A DNA stretch of 64,000 nt from Paracidovorax sp031843945. Its GTDB lineage: Bacteria > Pseudomonadota > Gammaproteobacteria > Burkholderiales > Burkholderiaceae_C. Numbering within the stretch: position 1 is the stretch's first letter; the number at the start of each line of letters is the position of its first letter. The DNA is taken from assembly GCF_031843945.1 (NCBI RefSeq), contig NZ_JAVTJJ010000004.1, positions 1 through 64,000 of the forward strand, in the 5' to 3' direction. The translations under genes were made by a program, and so were the position numbers. Below the pieces are notes generated by a model. That model did not search any database and was not told the DNA's origin. It saw only the letters and a program-made list of their open reading frames with translations. Of this stretch, positions 17,501-24,792 are shown piece after piece.

Positions 17501-18119
17501 CATGCATGACCTGGAGATCCGCGGCGCGGGCGAAGTGCTGGGCGAGAACCAGAGCGGCAACATGCTGGAAGTGGGCTTTCAGCTCTACAACGAGATGCTG
17601 TCGGAAGCCGTGCGATCGCTCAAAGCTGGCAAGGAGCCCGATCTGCTCAGCCCCCTGTCGGTCACCACCGATATCAACCTGCACGCCCCCGCCCTGCTGC
17701 CCAACGACTATTGCGGTGACGTGCACCTGCGCCTGTCGTTCTACAAGAAGCTGGCCACCGCGAAGCACACCGACCAGATCGACGCGCTGCTCGAAGAGAT
17801 CGTGGATCGATTCGGCAAGCTGCCGCCCCAGGCGCAGACGCTCATCGACGTGCACCGCCTGCGTGTCTTGAGCCAGCCCTATGGTGTGGTGAAGGTGGAC
17901 GCGGCACCGGGCGTCATCACCATCACCTTCAAGCCCCAGCCGCCGGTGGACCCGATGGCCATCATCCAACTCATCCAGAAGAACAAGCACATCAAGCTGG
18001 CCGGCAACGAGAAACTGCGCATCGAACGCGAGCTGCCCGAAGCGAAAGACCGCGCGCAGCTGGTGCGCGATGTGCTGCGCAGCCTGGGCCAACCGCTGGC
18101 GCAGGGCGTGCCGGCCTAG
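14565..18119 (+). CDS. mfd: Transcription-repair coupling factor
   Basis: An 1184-residue SF2 translocase that removes RNA polymerase stalled at lesions and recruits UvrA. The N-terminal UvrB-like part begins near LPRPVGSADALLLARLG. The RNA-polymerase-interacting domain has VVHSAHGIGRYRGL. The motor shows GDVGFGKTEVALRAAF (Walker A, about 660), IIDEEHRFGVRHKEQMK (Walker B, about 761), LTATPIPRTLGMAL and STIIETGIDVPTANTI. The TRCF C-terminal domain begins after LLSPLSVTTDINLHAPALLP. Two starts are possible: 14565 just behind a TAGAAT-like -10, or 14634 (MDLPKLSPGKRF). The 23-residue extra piece is Arg/Pro-rich and I regard 14634 as almost equally likely. Confidence 0.97.
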   Translation: MTGAARTRTLALRRGPASRPPPRMDLPKLSPGKRFTLPRPVGSADALLLARLGEREKAQRRTVAIVTADATDAQRLIDEMAFFAPGLRCAVFPDWETLPYDTFSPHQDLISERLATLWRISQKDKDTGADVVLVPATTALYRLAPPSFLAGYTFHFKVKQKLDEGKFRAQLTLAGYSHVSQVVSPGEYAVRGGLIDLFPMGSPVPYRVDLFDDEIDSIRTFDPDTQRSLYPVPEVRLLPGREFPMDDAARAKFRSRWRELLEGDPTKSRIYKDMGNGVATAGIEYYLPLFFEETATVFDYLGAEATVVMHGDLEPAFQRFWQDTKDRFRLVQGDPDRPALPPEALFLSTEQFYTRANAHAQLSLRPGVEDIADNPHFQKLGELAVVRGAEDPLAKLHAHIRNTQHRVLLLAESAGRRESLLDFLRASQLSPPAFDSLAEFQSQSEEKVGIATAALHTGFAWIEEGIDFVTETELFAAGTTTRRRKKQEQVSDVEALIKDLSELNVGDPVVHSAHGIGRYRGLIHMDVGQKDADGTPAMQEFLHLEYADKAVLYVPVSQLQLISRYTGVSADEAPLHKLGSGQWEKAKRKAAEQVRDSAAELLNIYARRAAREGHAFRYSPQDYETFANDFGFEETADQNAAIHAVIQDMISPRPMDRLVCGDVGFGKTEVALRAAFVAVTGGKQVAFLAPTTLLAEQHFQTLVDRFGKWPVKVAEVSRFRSGKEITSAIKGIGDGTVDIVVGTHKLLSESTKFHNLGLLIIDEEHRFGVRHKEQMKALRAEVDVLTLTATPIPRTLGMALEGLRDLSVIATAPQRRLAIKTFVRNEGTGVIREAVLRELKRGGQCYFLHNEVETIENRRQKLEEILPEARIAVAHGQMPERELERVMRDFVAQRYNILLCSTIIETGIDVPTANTILMSRADKFGLAQLHQLRGRVGRSHHQAYAYLMVPDVDGLTKHAAQRLDAIQQMEELGSGFYLAMHDLEIRGAGEVLGENQSGNMLEVGFQLYNEMLSEAVRSLKAGKEPDLLSPLSVTTDINLHAPALLPNDYCGDVHLRLSFYKKLATAKHTDQIDALLEEIVDRFGKLPPQAQTLIDVHRLRVLSQPYGVVKVDAAPGVITITFKPQPPVDPMAIIQLIQKNKHIKLAGNEKLRIERELPEAKDRAQLVRDVLRSLGQPLAQGVPA

Positions 18120-18130
18120 TCGGCCGGATT

Positions 18131-18193
18131 TCAAGCCAAATCGGGCTCTAGCGCTTGATGGTCAAGCGTGAAGTGCTATTTAATCAATAGCAC
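18131..18193 (+). repeat. Dispersed repeat, copy 2
   Basis: TCAAGCCAAATCGGGCTCTA, then GCGCTTGATGGTCAAGCG, then the hairpin GTGCTATTTAATCAATAGCAC. Plus orientation, directly after mfd. Confidence 0.9.
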
Positions 18194-18261
18194 TTGCTGG
18201 GACAGGTGCGAGAATTGCTTTGACGTTGTGATCCGCCTGCGGGCGATTCAAGGAGCCTCCC

Positions 18262-19242
18262 ATGCCTGTTCTGCGCACCCTTTGCGCCTTCACCTGTTGC
18301 CTGGGCAGCCTGCTGGGCGCCAACCTGGCGCAGGCCCAGGCCCCCACGTACCCCGACCGGCCCGTGAAAGTGATCGTGGCGCTGCCCGCCGGCGGCAGCG
18401 CCGACATGATTGCCCGCCTGGTCAGCACCAAGATGGCCGCCGAGCTGGGCCAGCCCTTCGTGGTGGACAACAAGGCGGGCGCGTCTGGGCAGATCGGCAC
18501 GCCGCTGGTCGCGCGCGCAGCGCCTGACGGCTACACGCTGATGGTGTCGCCAGCATCGTTCCTCACCACCAACAAAAGCATCTTCAAGACCCTGCCCTAC
18601 GACCCGCAAGCGGACTTCGTGCCCATCACCAAGCTGGTGAACCAACCCATGGTGCTGGTCGTCAAGGATGGGCAGAAGTTCCCCGACGTCGCTGCCGTGC
18701 TGGCCGCAGCCAGGACGGCACCGGGGCAGCTTACGTACGCCTCGTCCGGCGACGGCAGCCCGCAGCATCTGGCGGCGTTGATGTTCGGCACGCGCACCCA
18801 ATCGACCATGCTGCACGTGCCCTACAAAGGCGGCGCGCCCGCCATCAACGACACGCTGGCCGGCAACGTCGACATGATGTTCGCCGTGCTGCCCGAGGCC
18901 CTGCCGCACATCCAGGCGGGCAAGCTGCGCGCACTGGCGTTGATGAGTCCGCAGCGCTCTCCCGTGCTGCCACAGGTGCCCACCATGGCCGAGAGCGGCT
19001 TGCAGTCACTGGAGCTGTCGGCCTGGGTCGGCCTGCTGGCCCCCGCCAAGACCCCGCAGCCCGTCATCGACCGGCTGCAGCGCGCCGCCCATGCGGCCCT
19101 GGCCGGCGATACGCTGGCCAAGCTGCAGGCGAGCGGCATGGAAGCAGCGCCCGGCACGTCCCAGCAGCTCAGGGACAGCATTGCGCAGGAAATGAAACTG
19201 CATGCCGACCTGGTGAAGGCAGCCGGGCTGGTGCCGCAGTAG
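18262..19242 (+). CDS. Bug/TctC-family periplasmic binding protein
   Basis: A 326-residue solute receptor with a signal peptide (MPVLRTLCAFTCCLGSLLGA then NLAQAQA). Family motifs are YPDRPVKVIVALPAGGSADM, VVDNKAGASGQIGTPLVARA, DGYTLMVSP, TYASSGDGSPQHLA, HVPYKGGAPAINDTLAGNVD and KLRALALMSPQRSP. Bug proteins normally bind carboxylates or similar small anions for TctAB transporters or as orphan sensors. No tctA or tctB gene is near, so it is an orphan, which is usual in this order. The ligand cannot be predicted from sequence. Confidence 0.92.
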   Translation: MPVLRTLCAFTCCLGSLLGANLAQAQAPTYPDRPVKVIVALPAGGSADMIARLVSTKMAAELGQPFVVDNKAGASGQIGTPLVARAAPDGYTLMVSPASFLTTNKSIFKTLPYDPQADFVPITKLVNQPMVLVVKDGQKFPDVAAVLAAARTAPGQLTYASSGDGSPQHLAALMFGTRTQSTMLHVPYKGGAPAINDTLAGNVDMMFAVLPEALPHIQAGKLRALALMSPQRSPVLPQVPTMAESGLQSLELSAWVGLLAPAKTPQPVIDRLQRAAHAALAGDTLAKLQASGMEAAPGTSQQLRDSIAQEMKLHADLVKAAGLVPQ

Positions 19243-19365
19243 CGGGGACCGCGGGACCGCGCGTCCCCGGGCGGCGGCAGGGATAATCGGCGGCGTGCCC
19301 TCGCCTTACCGCGCAGCGGCTGGAACGCCGATTCTTCCCACCACTTTTCACGCCCCTTTTCCATC

Positions 19366-20079
19366 ATGAGCGCCGCCACCGAATTCGCCCCAGGTCTTCT
19401 CGTACAGGGCATCACCGCCCCGCAGCAGCTGTCGCACTACAAGCTCATCGCCTTCGACATGGACTCCACGCTGATCAACATCGAATGCGTGGACGAGATC
19501 GCCGACGCCGCAGGCCGCAAGGCCGAAGTGGCAGCCATCACCGAAGCGGCCATGCAGGGCCTGATCACCGACTACAAGGAGAGCCTGCGCCAGCGCGTGG
19601 CGCTGCTCAAGGGCGTGACGGTGCAGCACATGGAACAGGTGTTCACCGAGCGCCTGCGCTTCAACCCCGGCGCCAATGAACTGGTCGCCGCCGCCAAGGC
19701 TGCGGGCCTGACCACGCTGCTGGTGTCGGGCGGCTTCACCTTTTTCGCCGATCGCGTGCAGGCGGGCCTGGGGATCGACCTGGCCCGATCCAACCAGTTG
19801 GAGGTGGAGAACGGCCTGCTCACCGGGCGCATGGTGGACCAGCCGTGGGGCGACATCTGCGACGGCGCCGAAAAGCGCCGCACTCTGCTGGAAGTGACGT
19901 CGCTGATGGGCATAGACCCGTCGCAGGCCATTGCCGTGGGCGATGGCGCCAACGACCTGCCCATGATGGGTGCGGCGGGCCTGTCGGTGGCCTTCCACGC
20001 CAAGCCGGCCGTGCGTGCGCAAGCCAACGTGGCCATCAACGACGGCGGGCTGGACCGCCTGCTGGAAGTGCTGCGCTGA
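19366..20079 (+). CDS. serB: Phosphoserine phosphatase
   Basis: A 237-residue HAD-family phosphatase for the last step of serine synthesis. Motif I is FDMDSTLINIECVDEIA (nucleophile and general acid Asp), motif II is LLVSGGFTFFADR, motif III includes the Lys in GAEKRRTL, and motif IV is VGDGANDLPMMGAAG. It lacks the N-terminal ACT domain of some SerB proteins, as is common in beta-proteobacteria. It is about 120 bases downstream of the Bug gene and is followed by a dispersed repeat. Confidence 0.95.
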   Translation: MSAATEFAPGLLVQGITAPQQLSHYKLIAFDMDSTLINIECVDEIADAAGRKAEVAAITEAAMQGLITDYKESLRQRVALLKGVTVQHMEQVFTERLRFNPGANELVAAAKAAGLTTLLVSGGFTFFADRVQAGLGIDLARSNQLEVENGLLTGRMVDQPWGDICDGAEKRRTLLEVTSLMGIDPSQAIAVGDGANDLPMMGAAGLSVAFHAKPAVRAQANVAINDGGLDRLLEVLR

Positions 20080-20128
20080 ACACAGCACCAGCCCTGCGGC
20101 CGCGCCCGTATGGTGCGCAGAGCTGACA

Positions 20129-20184
20129 GCTATTAAATTTATAGCTGTCAGCGCTTGTTGTACAAGCGCTGGAGCCCGATTTCA
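20129..20184 (-). repeat. Dispersed repeat, copy 3
   Basis: The copy contains GCGCTTGTTGTACAAGCGCT and GGAGCCCGATTTCA. Its AT end is an extended perfect hairpin: GCTGACAGCTAT (20122-20133) and ATAGCTGTCAGC (20141-20152), 12-bp arms and a 7-base loop. It lies 50 bases after the serB stop. Confidence 0.9.
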
Positions 20185-20212
20185 CCACCAATCCGAAAGC
20201 AGGCGCGGGCCA

Positions 20213-20242
20213 CATAACGACCACACTTTTTATATCGTTATG
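20213..20242 (+). promoter_or_regulatory. Inverted repeat upstream of metQ, putative operator
   Basis: CATAACGA (20213-20220) and TCGTTATG (20235-20242) are perfect 8-bp inverted arms around a 14-base AT-rich spacer. It lies about 130 bases upstream of the metQ start, in an AT-rich island within GC-rich DNA. The shape fits a dimeric regulator site, perhaps LysR type; the regulator is unknown. Confidence 0.5.
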
Positions 20243-20374
20243 AAGCTAAAGGAGAGCAGGCACCGTTTTGGGGATTTACACTCACGACCGCTCCGGCACG
20301 GCCAACGGCAGGTTCGATCCTCCACCGCCCATGCCGCCCTCCGTCTTCGTGTTCCGCCTCAGAAAGTGATCCGC

Positions 20375-21163
20375 ATGCTCAAGAAAGCGCTCTCCGTCCT
20401 CGCAATCGCCACTCTGGCTCTCGGCGCGCACGCCGCCGACGCCGTGCTGAAGGTTGCCGCGTCGGCCGTTCCCCACGCCGAGATCCTGAACTTCGTCAAA
20501 CCGCAGCTCAAGGCCCAGGGCGTGGATCTGCAAGTGCGCGAATTCAGCGACTACATCCAGCCCAATGCCGCTGTCGAAGACAAGCAGCTCGACGCCAACT
20601 TCTTCCAGCACCAGCCGTACCTCGACAGCTACAACAAGGACCGCAAGAGCAGTCTCGTCGCGGTGCCGAACGGCAAGGTGCATGTGGAGCCGTTCGGCGC
20701 CTATTCCAGGAAGGTGAAGGCCGTGGCCGAACTGAAGGACGGCGCGGTGATCGCCATTCCGAACGACCCGTCCAACGCCGGCCGCGCGCTGATCCTGCTG
20801 CAAAAACAAGGGCTGATCGCGCTGAAAAACCCGGCGAGCATCACGGCCACGCCGCTCGACATCGTCAAGAACCCGAAGAAGCTCAAGTTCCGTGAACTGG
20901 AAGCGGCCTTGCTGCCCCGCGCGCTGCAGGACGTCGACCTGGCCCTGATCAACACCAACTACGCCATCGAGGCCAAGCTCAATCCGACGAAGGACGCCCT
21001 GTTCATCGAAGGTGCCGACTCGCCGTACGCGAACCTGATCGCCGCCCGTGCGGATCGGGCCAATGACCCGAGCATCCAGAAGCTAATGAAGGCCCTGCAC
21101 GCGCCCGAAGTGAAGAAGTTCATCCAGGACAAGTACCAGGGCGCCATCGTTCCGGCGTTCTGA
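20375..21163 (+). CDS. metQ: MetQ/NlpA-family substrate-binding protein
   Basis: A 262-residue NlpA-family binding protein. The signal peptide is MLKKALSVLAIATLALGAHA, without a lipobox Cys, so it is likely soluble in the periplasm. Family motifs are VKPQLKAQGVDLQVREFSDY, LDANFFQHQPYLDSYNKD, VEPFGAYSRKVK, IAIPNDPSNAGRALILLQKQ, LALINTNYAIEA and the end KKFIQDKYQGAIVPAF. MetQ normally delivers methionine to MetNI; neither metN nor metI is here, so it is an orphan or serves a transporter elsewhere. An in-frame ATG at 20240 would place a charged 45-residue tail before the signal peptide and is rejected. Confidence 0.9.
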   Translation: MLKKALSVLAIATLALGAHAADAVLKVAASAVPHAEILNFVKPQLKAQGVDLQVREFSDYIQPNAAVEDKQLDANFFQHQPYLDSYNKDRKSSLVAVPNGKVHVEPFGAYSRKVKAVAELKDGAVIAIPNDPSNAGRALILLQKQGLIALKNPASITATPLDIVKNPKKLKFRELEAALLPRALQDVDLALINTNYAIEAKLNPTKDALFIEGADSPYANLIAARADRANDPSIQKLMKALHAPEVKKFIQDKYQGAIVPAF

Positions 21164-21190
21164 AGGCCGCGGCCGGCGCGGGCCGGCCAC

Positions 21191-21973
21191 CTAGACCGTC
21201 GGCACCGTCCCGCCGTCGATCACATGCTCGGAGCCCGAGATGGCGCCAGCCCGTGGTGACGCCAGGAACACGATCAGATCGGCCACCTCTTGCGGCGTGG
21301 CAGGGCGGCCCAGCGGAATGCCGCCCAGTTGCTGCATGACGATTTGCCGGCCGCCGGCCGGGTCCGTGCCGGCCTGCGCCGCGATTCTTTCGATCAGCGC
21401 CTTCGCCGCATCGGTCTACACCCAGCCGGGCGCCACGCTCACCACGCGAATGCCCTGCGGCGTCACCTCCTTCGACAGCGCCTTGCTGTAGGTGGACAAC
21501 GCCGCCTTGGCCGCCGCGTAGGCGGCGGTGGCTGCGGCAGTGGCAGCCGCCGCTGGATCGAACTGACGTGCACCGCCACGCCCGCTCCCGCAGCCAGCAT
21601 GGCTGGCAGGAGCGCACGGTCCAGCCGCACCGCCGGCATGAGGTTCAGGTTCAGTTCGTTGAACCAGTGCGCATCGTCCAGCGCGGCGAAGCCTCCGCCG
21701 GGTGCGCTGGATCCACCCAGCACGTTGAGCAGAATGTCCACCGGGCCCCACCGGGACGCCACCGAGCCGGCCACCTGCGCTGCGCCCTCGGGCGTCGTCA
21801 GGTCGGCCGTCAGGTACACCACCCCGTCGGCCGGGTGCTCGGGCAGCGACCGAGCGGCGGCCATCGCCTCGACCCCCCGCCTGCTGCAGCGCCTGCACCA
21901 CCGCCGCCCCGACGCCCTGGGTGCCGCCCGTGACCAGCGCACGCCGGCCCGCCAACTGAAGATCGAACGTCAT
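21191..21973 (-). pseudogene. SDR-family oxidoreductase, broken by two frameshifts and a stop
   Basis: The start ATG at 21971-21973 overlaps the stop of the upstream gene (ATGA). The reading gives LAGRRALVTGGTQGVGAAVV, a standard SDR nucleotide motif. It leaves frame at a run of six C on the plus strand (21873-21878), continues in a second frame (VYLTADLTTPEGAAQVAGSV, VDILLNVLGG, VSSIQRRLP), returns near 21520-21555 to AAYAAAKAALSTYSKALSKE, and hits an in-frame TAG at 21416-21418 just after VAPGWV. Beyond it lies a normal SDR end (TDAAKALIERIA, RPATPQEVADLIVFLASP, SEHVIDGG) to the TAG at 21191. About 260 residues in all. The active Tyr and Lys are still encoded. The gene seems inactive. Confidence 0.85.
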
Positions 21974-22299
21974 GCGGTGATCTCCAGCGAAGCGATCAGC
22001 GCGCCGTCCAGGCAAAAGCGGTAGCGCAGATCGACGGGGCTGCCGGGAAAGTCGCCCGCCACGTGGCTCTCGACGATCTGGCATCCGCTGTCTTCGTGCA
22101 GCGCGAAGGGCTCCGTGCGGTAGGTATATCGGGCAACGGCGCCGGCCTTCCAGGCTTCGATGGCCGCGCAACCGGTGTGAGTGCGGCCTTCGACCGTCAC
22201 GCTGCCATCGGGTGCGAATCAGCAGGCGGCCGCTGCGGGATGGGCCGAATCGGCGGCGAAGTAGGCCGCGATGGGAGGCGGCAGGCTCAATGCAGTCAT
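21970..22299 (-). pseudogene. NTF2/SnoaL-like small protein with an in-frame stop
   Basis: The ATG at 22297-22299 begins MTALSLPPPIAAYFAADSAH and runs to a TGA at codon 27 (plus-strand 22219-22221). It then continues in the same frame as FAPDGSVTVEGRTHTGCAAI to a stop at 21970-21972. Total length is about 109 codons. The arrangement of a short helix, a FAPDGSVxxEGxxHxG segment and AIEAWKAG is that of small NTF2-like (SnoaL-type) proteins that often accompany SDR enzymes. A downstream restart at 22200 (76 residues) is possible but would lack the first helices of the fold. It is translationally coupled to the broken SDR gene after it. Confidence 0.75.
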
Positions 22300-22484
22300 G
22301 GTGACAACTTCAGAAAAAAGGCCCGTCGCCCGCGCTGACCGCTGTCATCGACAGCCTGCTGGATCGCCACCCGAATGCGGAAGGCTCCGCAGCAGCGCCC
22401 CTGGCGGGCTGAGACGAAGCGCTGCGGGCCCCTTGAGATGACGGCGGAGTCCGCATGCCTGCGCGCCGGGTTCCGGCCGGGCCA

Positions 22485-23144
22485 TCAATCCACGGCCAGG
22501 CCGCGCGCCACCCACCAGGCCAGGGCGAACATCGTGGCGCCCGTCACCGTGTCCAGCACCCGCCAGGCGAGCGGATGGGCGAACACGTTCTGCAACCGCC
22601 GTCCCGCAAAGGCCAGCAGCAGGAACCACAGCAGGCTGGCGCAGGCGGCCCCCACCACGAAGACCCACTTCAGGCCGCCGTCCTGCCGGGCACCAATGGA
22701 GCCAATCAGCACTACGGTATCCAGGTAGACGTGCGGGTTCAGCAGCGTGATGACCGCCAGTGCCCCGAGCACGCCCAGCACGCCGCGTTCGGCCCGCCCC
22801 GTCACGGCCAGTCCGCCCTGCGGCGCAAAGAAAGCCCGGTGCCACGCCAGGCTGCCATAGCCGACGAGGAAGACTACGCCGCCCAGCGTCAGGTAATACG
22901 CCAGCGCTGGTGAGCGGCCCAGCAGCTGCGCCATGCCCGCCACACCCACCGCCACCAGCAGAGCGTCGCTCGCCACGCACCAGGCAACACAGGCGCGCAC
23001 ATGGCGGCCCTGAACTGCCTGGCGCAGCACGTAGAGGTTCTGAGCGCCGATGGAGACGATCAGCGTGAGGCACACCGTGAAACCGGCAAGCCACGAAGCC
23101 GATGCCGATGCGGCCGAAAAAGGAAATTGGTCAACAGTCCACAT
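22485..23144 (-). CDS. argO: LysE/ArgO-family amino-acid exporter
   Basis: A 219-residue inner-membrane exporter of the LysE superfamily with about six membrane segments. Typical features are GFTVCLTLIVSIGAQNLYVL near the N-terminus, CVASDALLVAVGVAGM, GGVVFLVGYGSLAWHRA and ALAVITLLNPHVYLDTVVLI (the conserved NPH region), ending WVARGLAVD. These proteins export arginine or lysine. The ATG at 23142-23144 is preferred to an upstream in-frame TTG at 23159. It is divergent from an ArgP-type regulator, the classical arrangement for argO/lysE control. Confidence 0.92.
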   Translation of the reverse strand: MWTVDQFPFSAASASASWLAGFTVCLTLIVSIGAQNLYVLRQAVQGRHVRACVAWCVASDALLVAVGVAGMAQLLGRSPALAYYLTLGGVVFLVGYGSLAWHRAFFAPQGGLAVTGRAERGVLGVLGALAVITLLNPHVYLDTVVLIGSIGARQDGGLKWVFVVGAACASLLWFLLLAFAGRRLQNVFAHPLAWRVLDTVTGATMFALAWWVARGLAVD

Positions 23145-23168
23145 GGCGCCATTGTCCAAACGGCGGCG

Positions 23169-23186
23169 GTTTAAGTAAACTTAAAC
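23169..23186. promoter_or_regulatory. Palindrome between argO and argP, putative ArgP site
   Basis: GTTTAAG (23169-23175) and CTTAAAC (23180-23186) are perfect 7-bp inverted arms with spacer TAAA. The palindrome lies in the 68 bases between the divergent starts. Position and shape fit a LysR-type regulator site or overlapping promoters. Confidence 0.6.
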
Positions 23187-23212
23187 TCCCTAACCTGTGT
23201 GAAGCAAAACTA

Positions 23213-24133
23213 ATGCTGGACTATGCTGGACTGGAGGCCTTGGCCGCCGTGGTGCGCGAAGGCAGTTTCGAGCGCGCTGCTCACAAGCTACACGTCACGC
23301 CCTCTGCTATCTCGCAGCGCGTCAAGCAGCTGGAAGAGCGCGTGGGCCAGGTGCTGGTACTGCGCGGCACACCCTGCACCGGCACCGACGCGGGCCGGCG
23401 CCTGTGCCTGCATGTGGAACAGGTGGCGCTGCTGGAAAACGAATTGCGCCGCGCCAACCCCGCCCTGATGCCCGACACGCAGGCGCCGGCACCGGCCGTG
23501 AAGCTGGCTGTGAACGCCGACTCGCTCTCGACCTGGTTCATGGACGCCATGACCGCCTTCACCGCTGGCGGCAACGAAGTGCTCGACATCCGCATCGACG
23601 ATCAGGAGCACACCGCGCAACGGCTGCGCGAAGGCGAGGTGCTGGCCGCCGTCACCGCTACTGGCACGCCCATCGCCGGCTGCAACACCTGGCCGCTGGG
23701 CACCATGCGCTACGTGGCCGCCGCCAGCCCCGGTTTTGTCGCACGCCATTTCTCGGGCGGCCTTGCGCCTCAGGCCTTGGCCCAGGCGCTGTCGAACGCA
23801 CCCCTGATGGCCTTCGACCGCAAAGACCGGCTGCAGGACCAATGGATGCAGATGCACGGCCTGACCACATCGCGAAGGCACCCGCCGCGCCACTTCCTGC
23901 CGAGCAATTTCGCCTACGTGCGCGCCTGCGAAAACGGCATGGGCTGGGGCATGCACCCCACCGTGCTGATCGAAACGCAACTGGCCCACGGCGTTCTGGT
24001 GGATTTCGCTCCCGGTATGACGATGGACGTGCCCATGTACTGGGCACACCCTCGCAGTGCGCAGGCGGGTCTGGAACGGCTCACTGGCTGCGTCGTGGCT
24101 GCGGCGCGCCGCTGGCTGCAGGGCGACACCTGA
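23213..24133 (+). CDS. argP: LysR-family regulator ArgP (IciA)
   Basis: A 306-residue LysR-type regulator. The N-terminal helix-turn-helix is LEALAAVVREGSFERAAHKL followed by HVTPSAISQRVKQLEERVGQ, which is very ArgP-like. The ligand domain has LKLAVNADSLSTWF-type sequence, IDDQEHTAQRLREGEVLAAV, GCNTWPLGTMRYVAAASPGF and LAHGVLVDFAPGMTMDVPMY. ArgP senses lysine or arginine and activates the divergent exporter gene. The ATG at 23213 starts directly at the DNA-binding domain. Confidence 0.93.
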   Translation: MLDYAGLEALAAVVREGSFERAAHKLHVTPSAISQRVKQLEERVGQVLVLRGTPCTGTDAGRRLCLHVEQVALLENELRRANPALMPDTQAPAPAVKLAVNADSLSTWFMDAMTAFTAGGNEVLDIRIDDQEHTAQRLREGEVLAAVTATGTPIAGCNTWPLGTMRYVAAASPGFVARHFSGGLAPQALAQALSNAPLMAFDRKDRLQDQWMQMHGLTTSRRHPPRHFLPSNFAYVRACENGMGWGMHPTVLIETQLAHGVLVDFAPGMTMDVPMYWAHPRSAQAGLERLTGCVVAAARRWLQGDT

Positions 24134-24144
24134 CGCCGCCCTTT

Positions 24145-24200
24145 GCTATCTCTTATATAGCTGCCATCGCTTATCCAACAAGCGCTAGAGGCCATTTTCA
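24145..24200 (-). repeat. Dispersed repeat, copy 4
   Basis: GCTATCTCTTATATAGC hairpin, then CGCTTATCCAACAAGCGCTA, then GAGGCCATTTTCA. Minus orientation; it lies just after argP and abuts the end of nsrR. Confidence 0.9.
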
Positions 24201-24683
24201 TCATGAACTGGCGGCATCTGGCAGACCGGGATGCCATCGCACGGGCTGCTCAGCGCCGCCTGCAGTGCGCACTGCGACCGGCGCCACCAGGTCAGCCAGC
24301 GTCACCGCGTCCAGCGCGGCAAGGTAGCGCTGCGTCGCCTCGGCCAACACGCCCTGCAGGCGGCAATGGCGCGTCAGGCGGCACTGGTTCACGGCAGGGT
24401 CGAAGCACTCCACCATGTCGAAATCGGTTTCCGTGGCGCGCACCACGGCGCCCAGATAGATGTCGCTGGCCGGCTTCATCAGGCGCATGCCGCCACCGCG
24501 CCCGCGTGTGGTCTCCAGCAGGCCGCTGGCAGCTAGCTCCTGCACGATCTTGGTCAGGTGGCTGCGCGAGATGCCGTGCTGCTCGGCTACTTCGCTGATG
24601 GTTACCGGCAAGGCCCGGCCTTGCGTGGCAGCGCAATACATCAGCACGCGCAGGGTGTAGTCGGTCCACTGGGTCAGGCGCAT
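24201..24683 (-). CDS. nsrR: NsrR, NO-sensing Rrf2-family repressor
   Basis: A 160-residue Rrf2-type winged-helix repressor. The DNA-binding part has LTQWTDYTLRVLMYCA and ISEVAEQHGISRSHLTKIVQ, then GLLETTRGRGGGMRLMKPAS. Three Cys at about 93, 101 and 107 (ECFDPAVNQCRLTRHC) are the expected iron-sulfur ligands. NO damages the cluster and releases the repressor from DNA. It is divergent from the ytfE/ric gene, and a clear 23-bp NsrR-type site lies between them. The start at 24683 begins MRLTQWTDY, the usual NsrR N-terminus. Confidence 0.93.
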   Translation of the reverse strand: MRLTQWTDYTLRVLMYCAATQGRALPVTISEVAEQHGISRSHLTKIVQELAASGLLETTRGRGGGMRLMKPASDIYLGAVVRATETDFDMVECFDPAVNQCRLTRHCRLQGVLAEATQRYLAALDAVTLADLVAPVAVRTAGGAEQPVRWHPGLPDAASS

Positions 24684-24721
24684 GGTTTGTCTTGGATCAA
24701 AGGAACGGTTGCCCGCGTTTA

Positions 24722-24744
24722 AAGATTCATTCTTAGTGAATCTT
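24722..24744. promoter_or_regulatory. NsrR operator
   Basis: AAGATTCA (24722-24729) and TGAATCTT (24737-24744) are perfect 8-bp arms about a 7-base centre, making a 23-bp palindrome. The known NsrR site has two 11-bp half-sites beginning AAGATGYATTT around one central base, so size, symmetry and the AAGAT/ATCTT ends match. It lies between nsrR and ytfE and could control both. Confidence 0.88.
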
Positions 24745-24792
24745 AAAGAATAGACTGCTCACGTCACCACAGAATCTTTCAGGAGCCATGCC

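Noticed and set aside
14538..18134. A 1198-residue open frame antisense to mfd
   Set aside because: It mirrors mfd exactly, has no family motif and is rich in His, Gln and Arg from reversed GC-rich codons. Mfd itself is unmistakable.
20240..20374. Upstream in-frame start for metQ at 20240
   Set aside because: It would bury the signal peptide behind 45 charged residues and its ATG lies within the inverted repeat.
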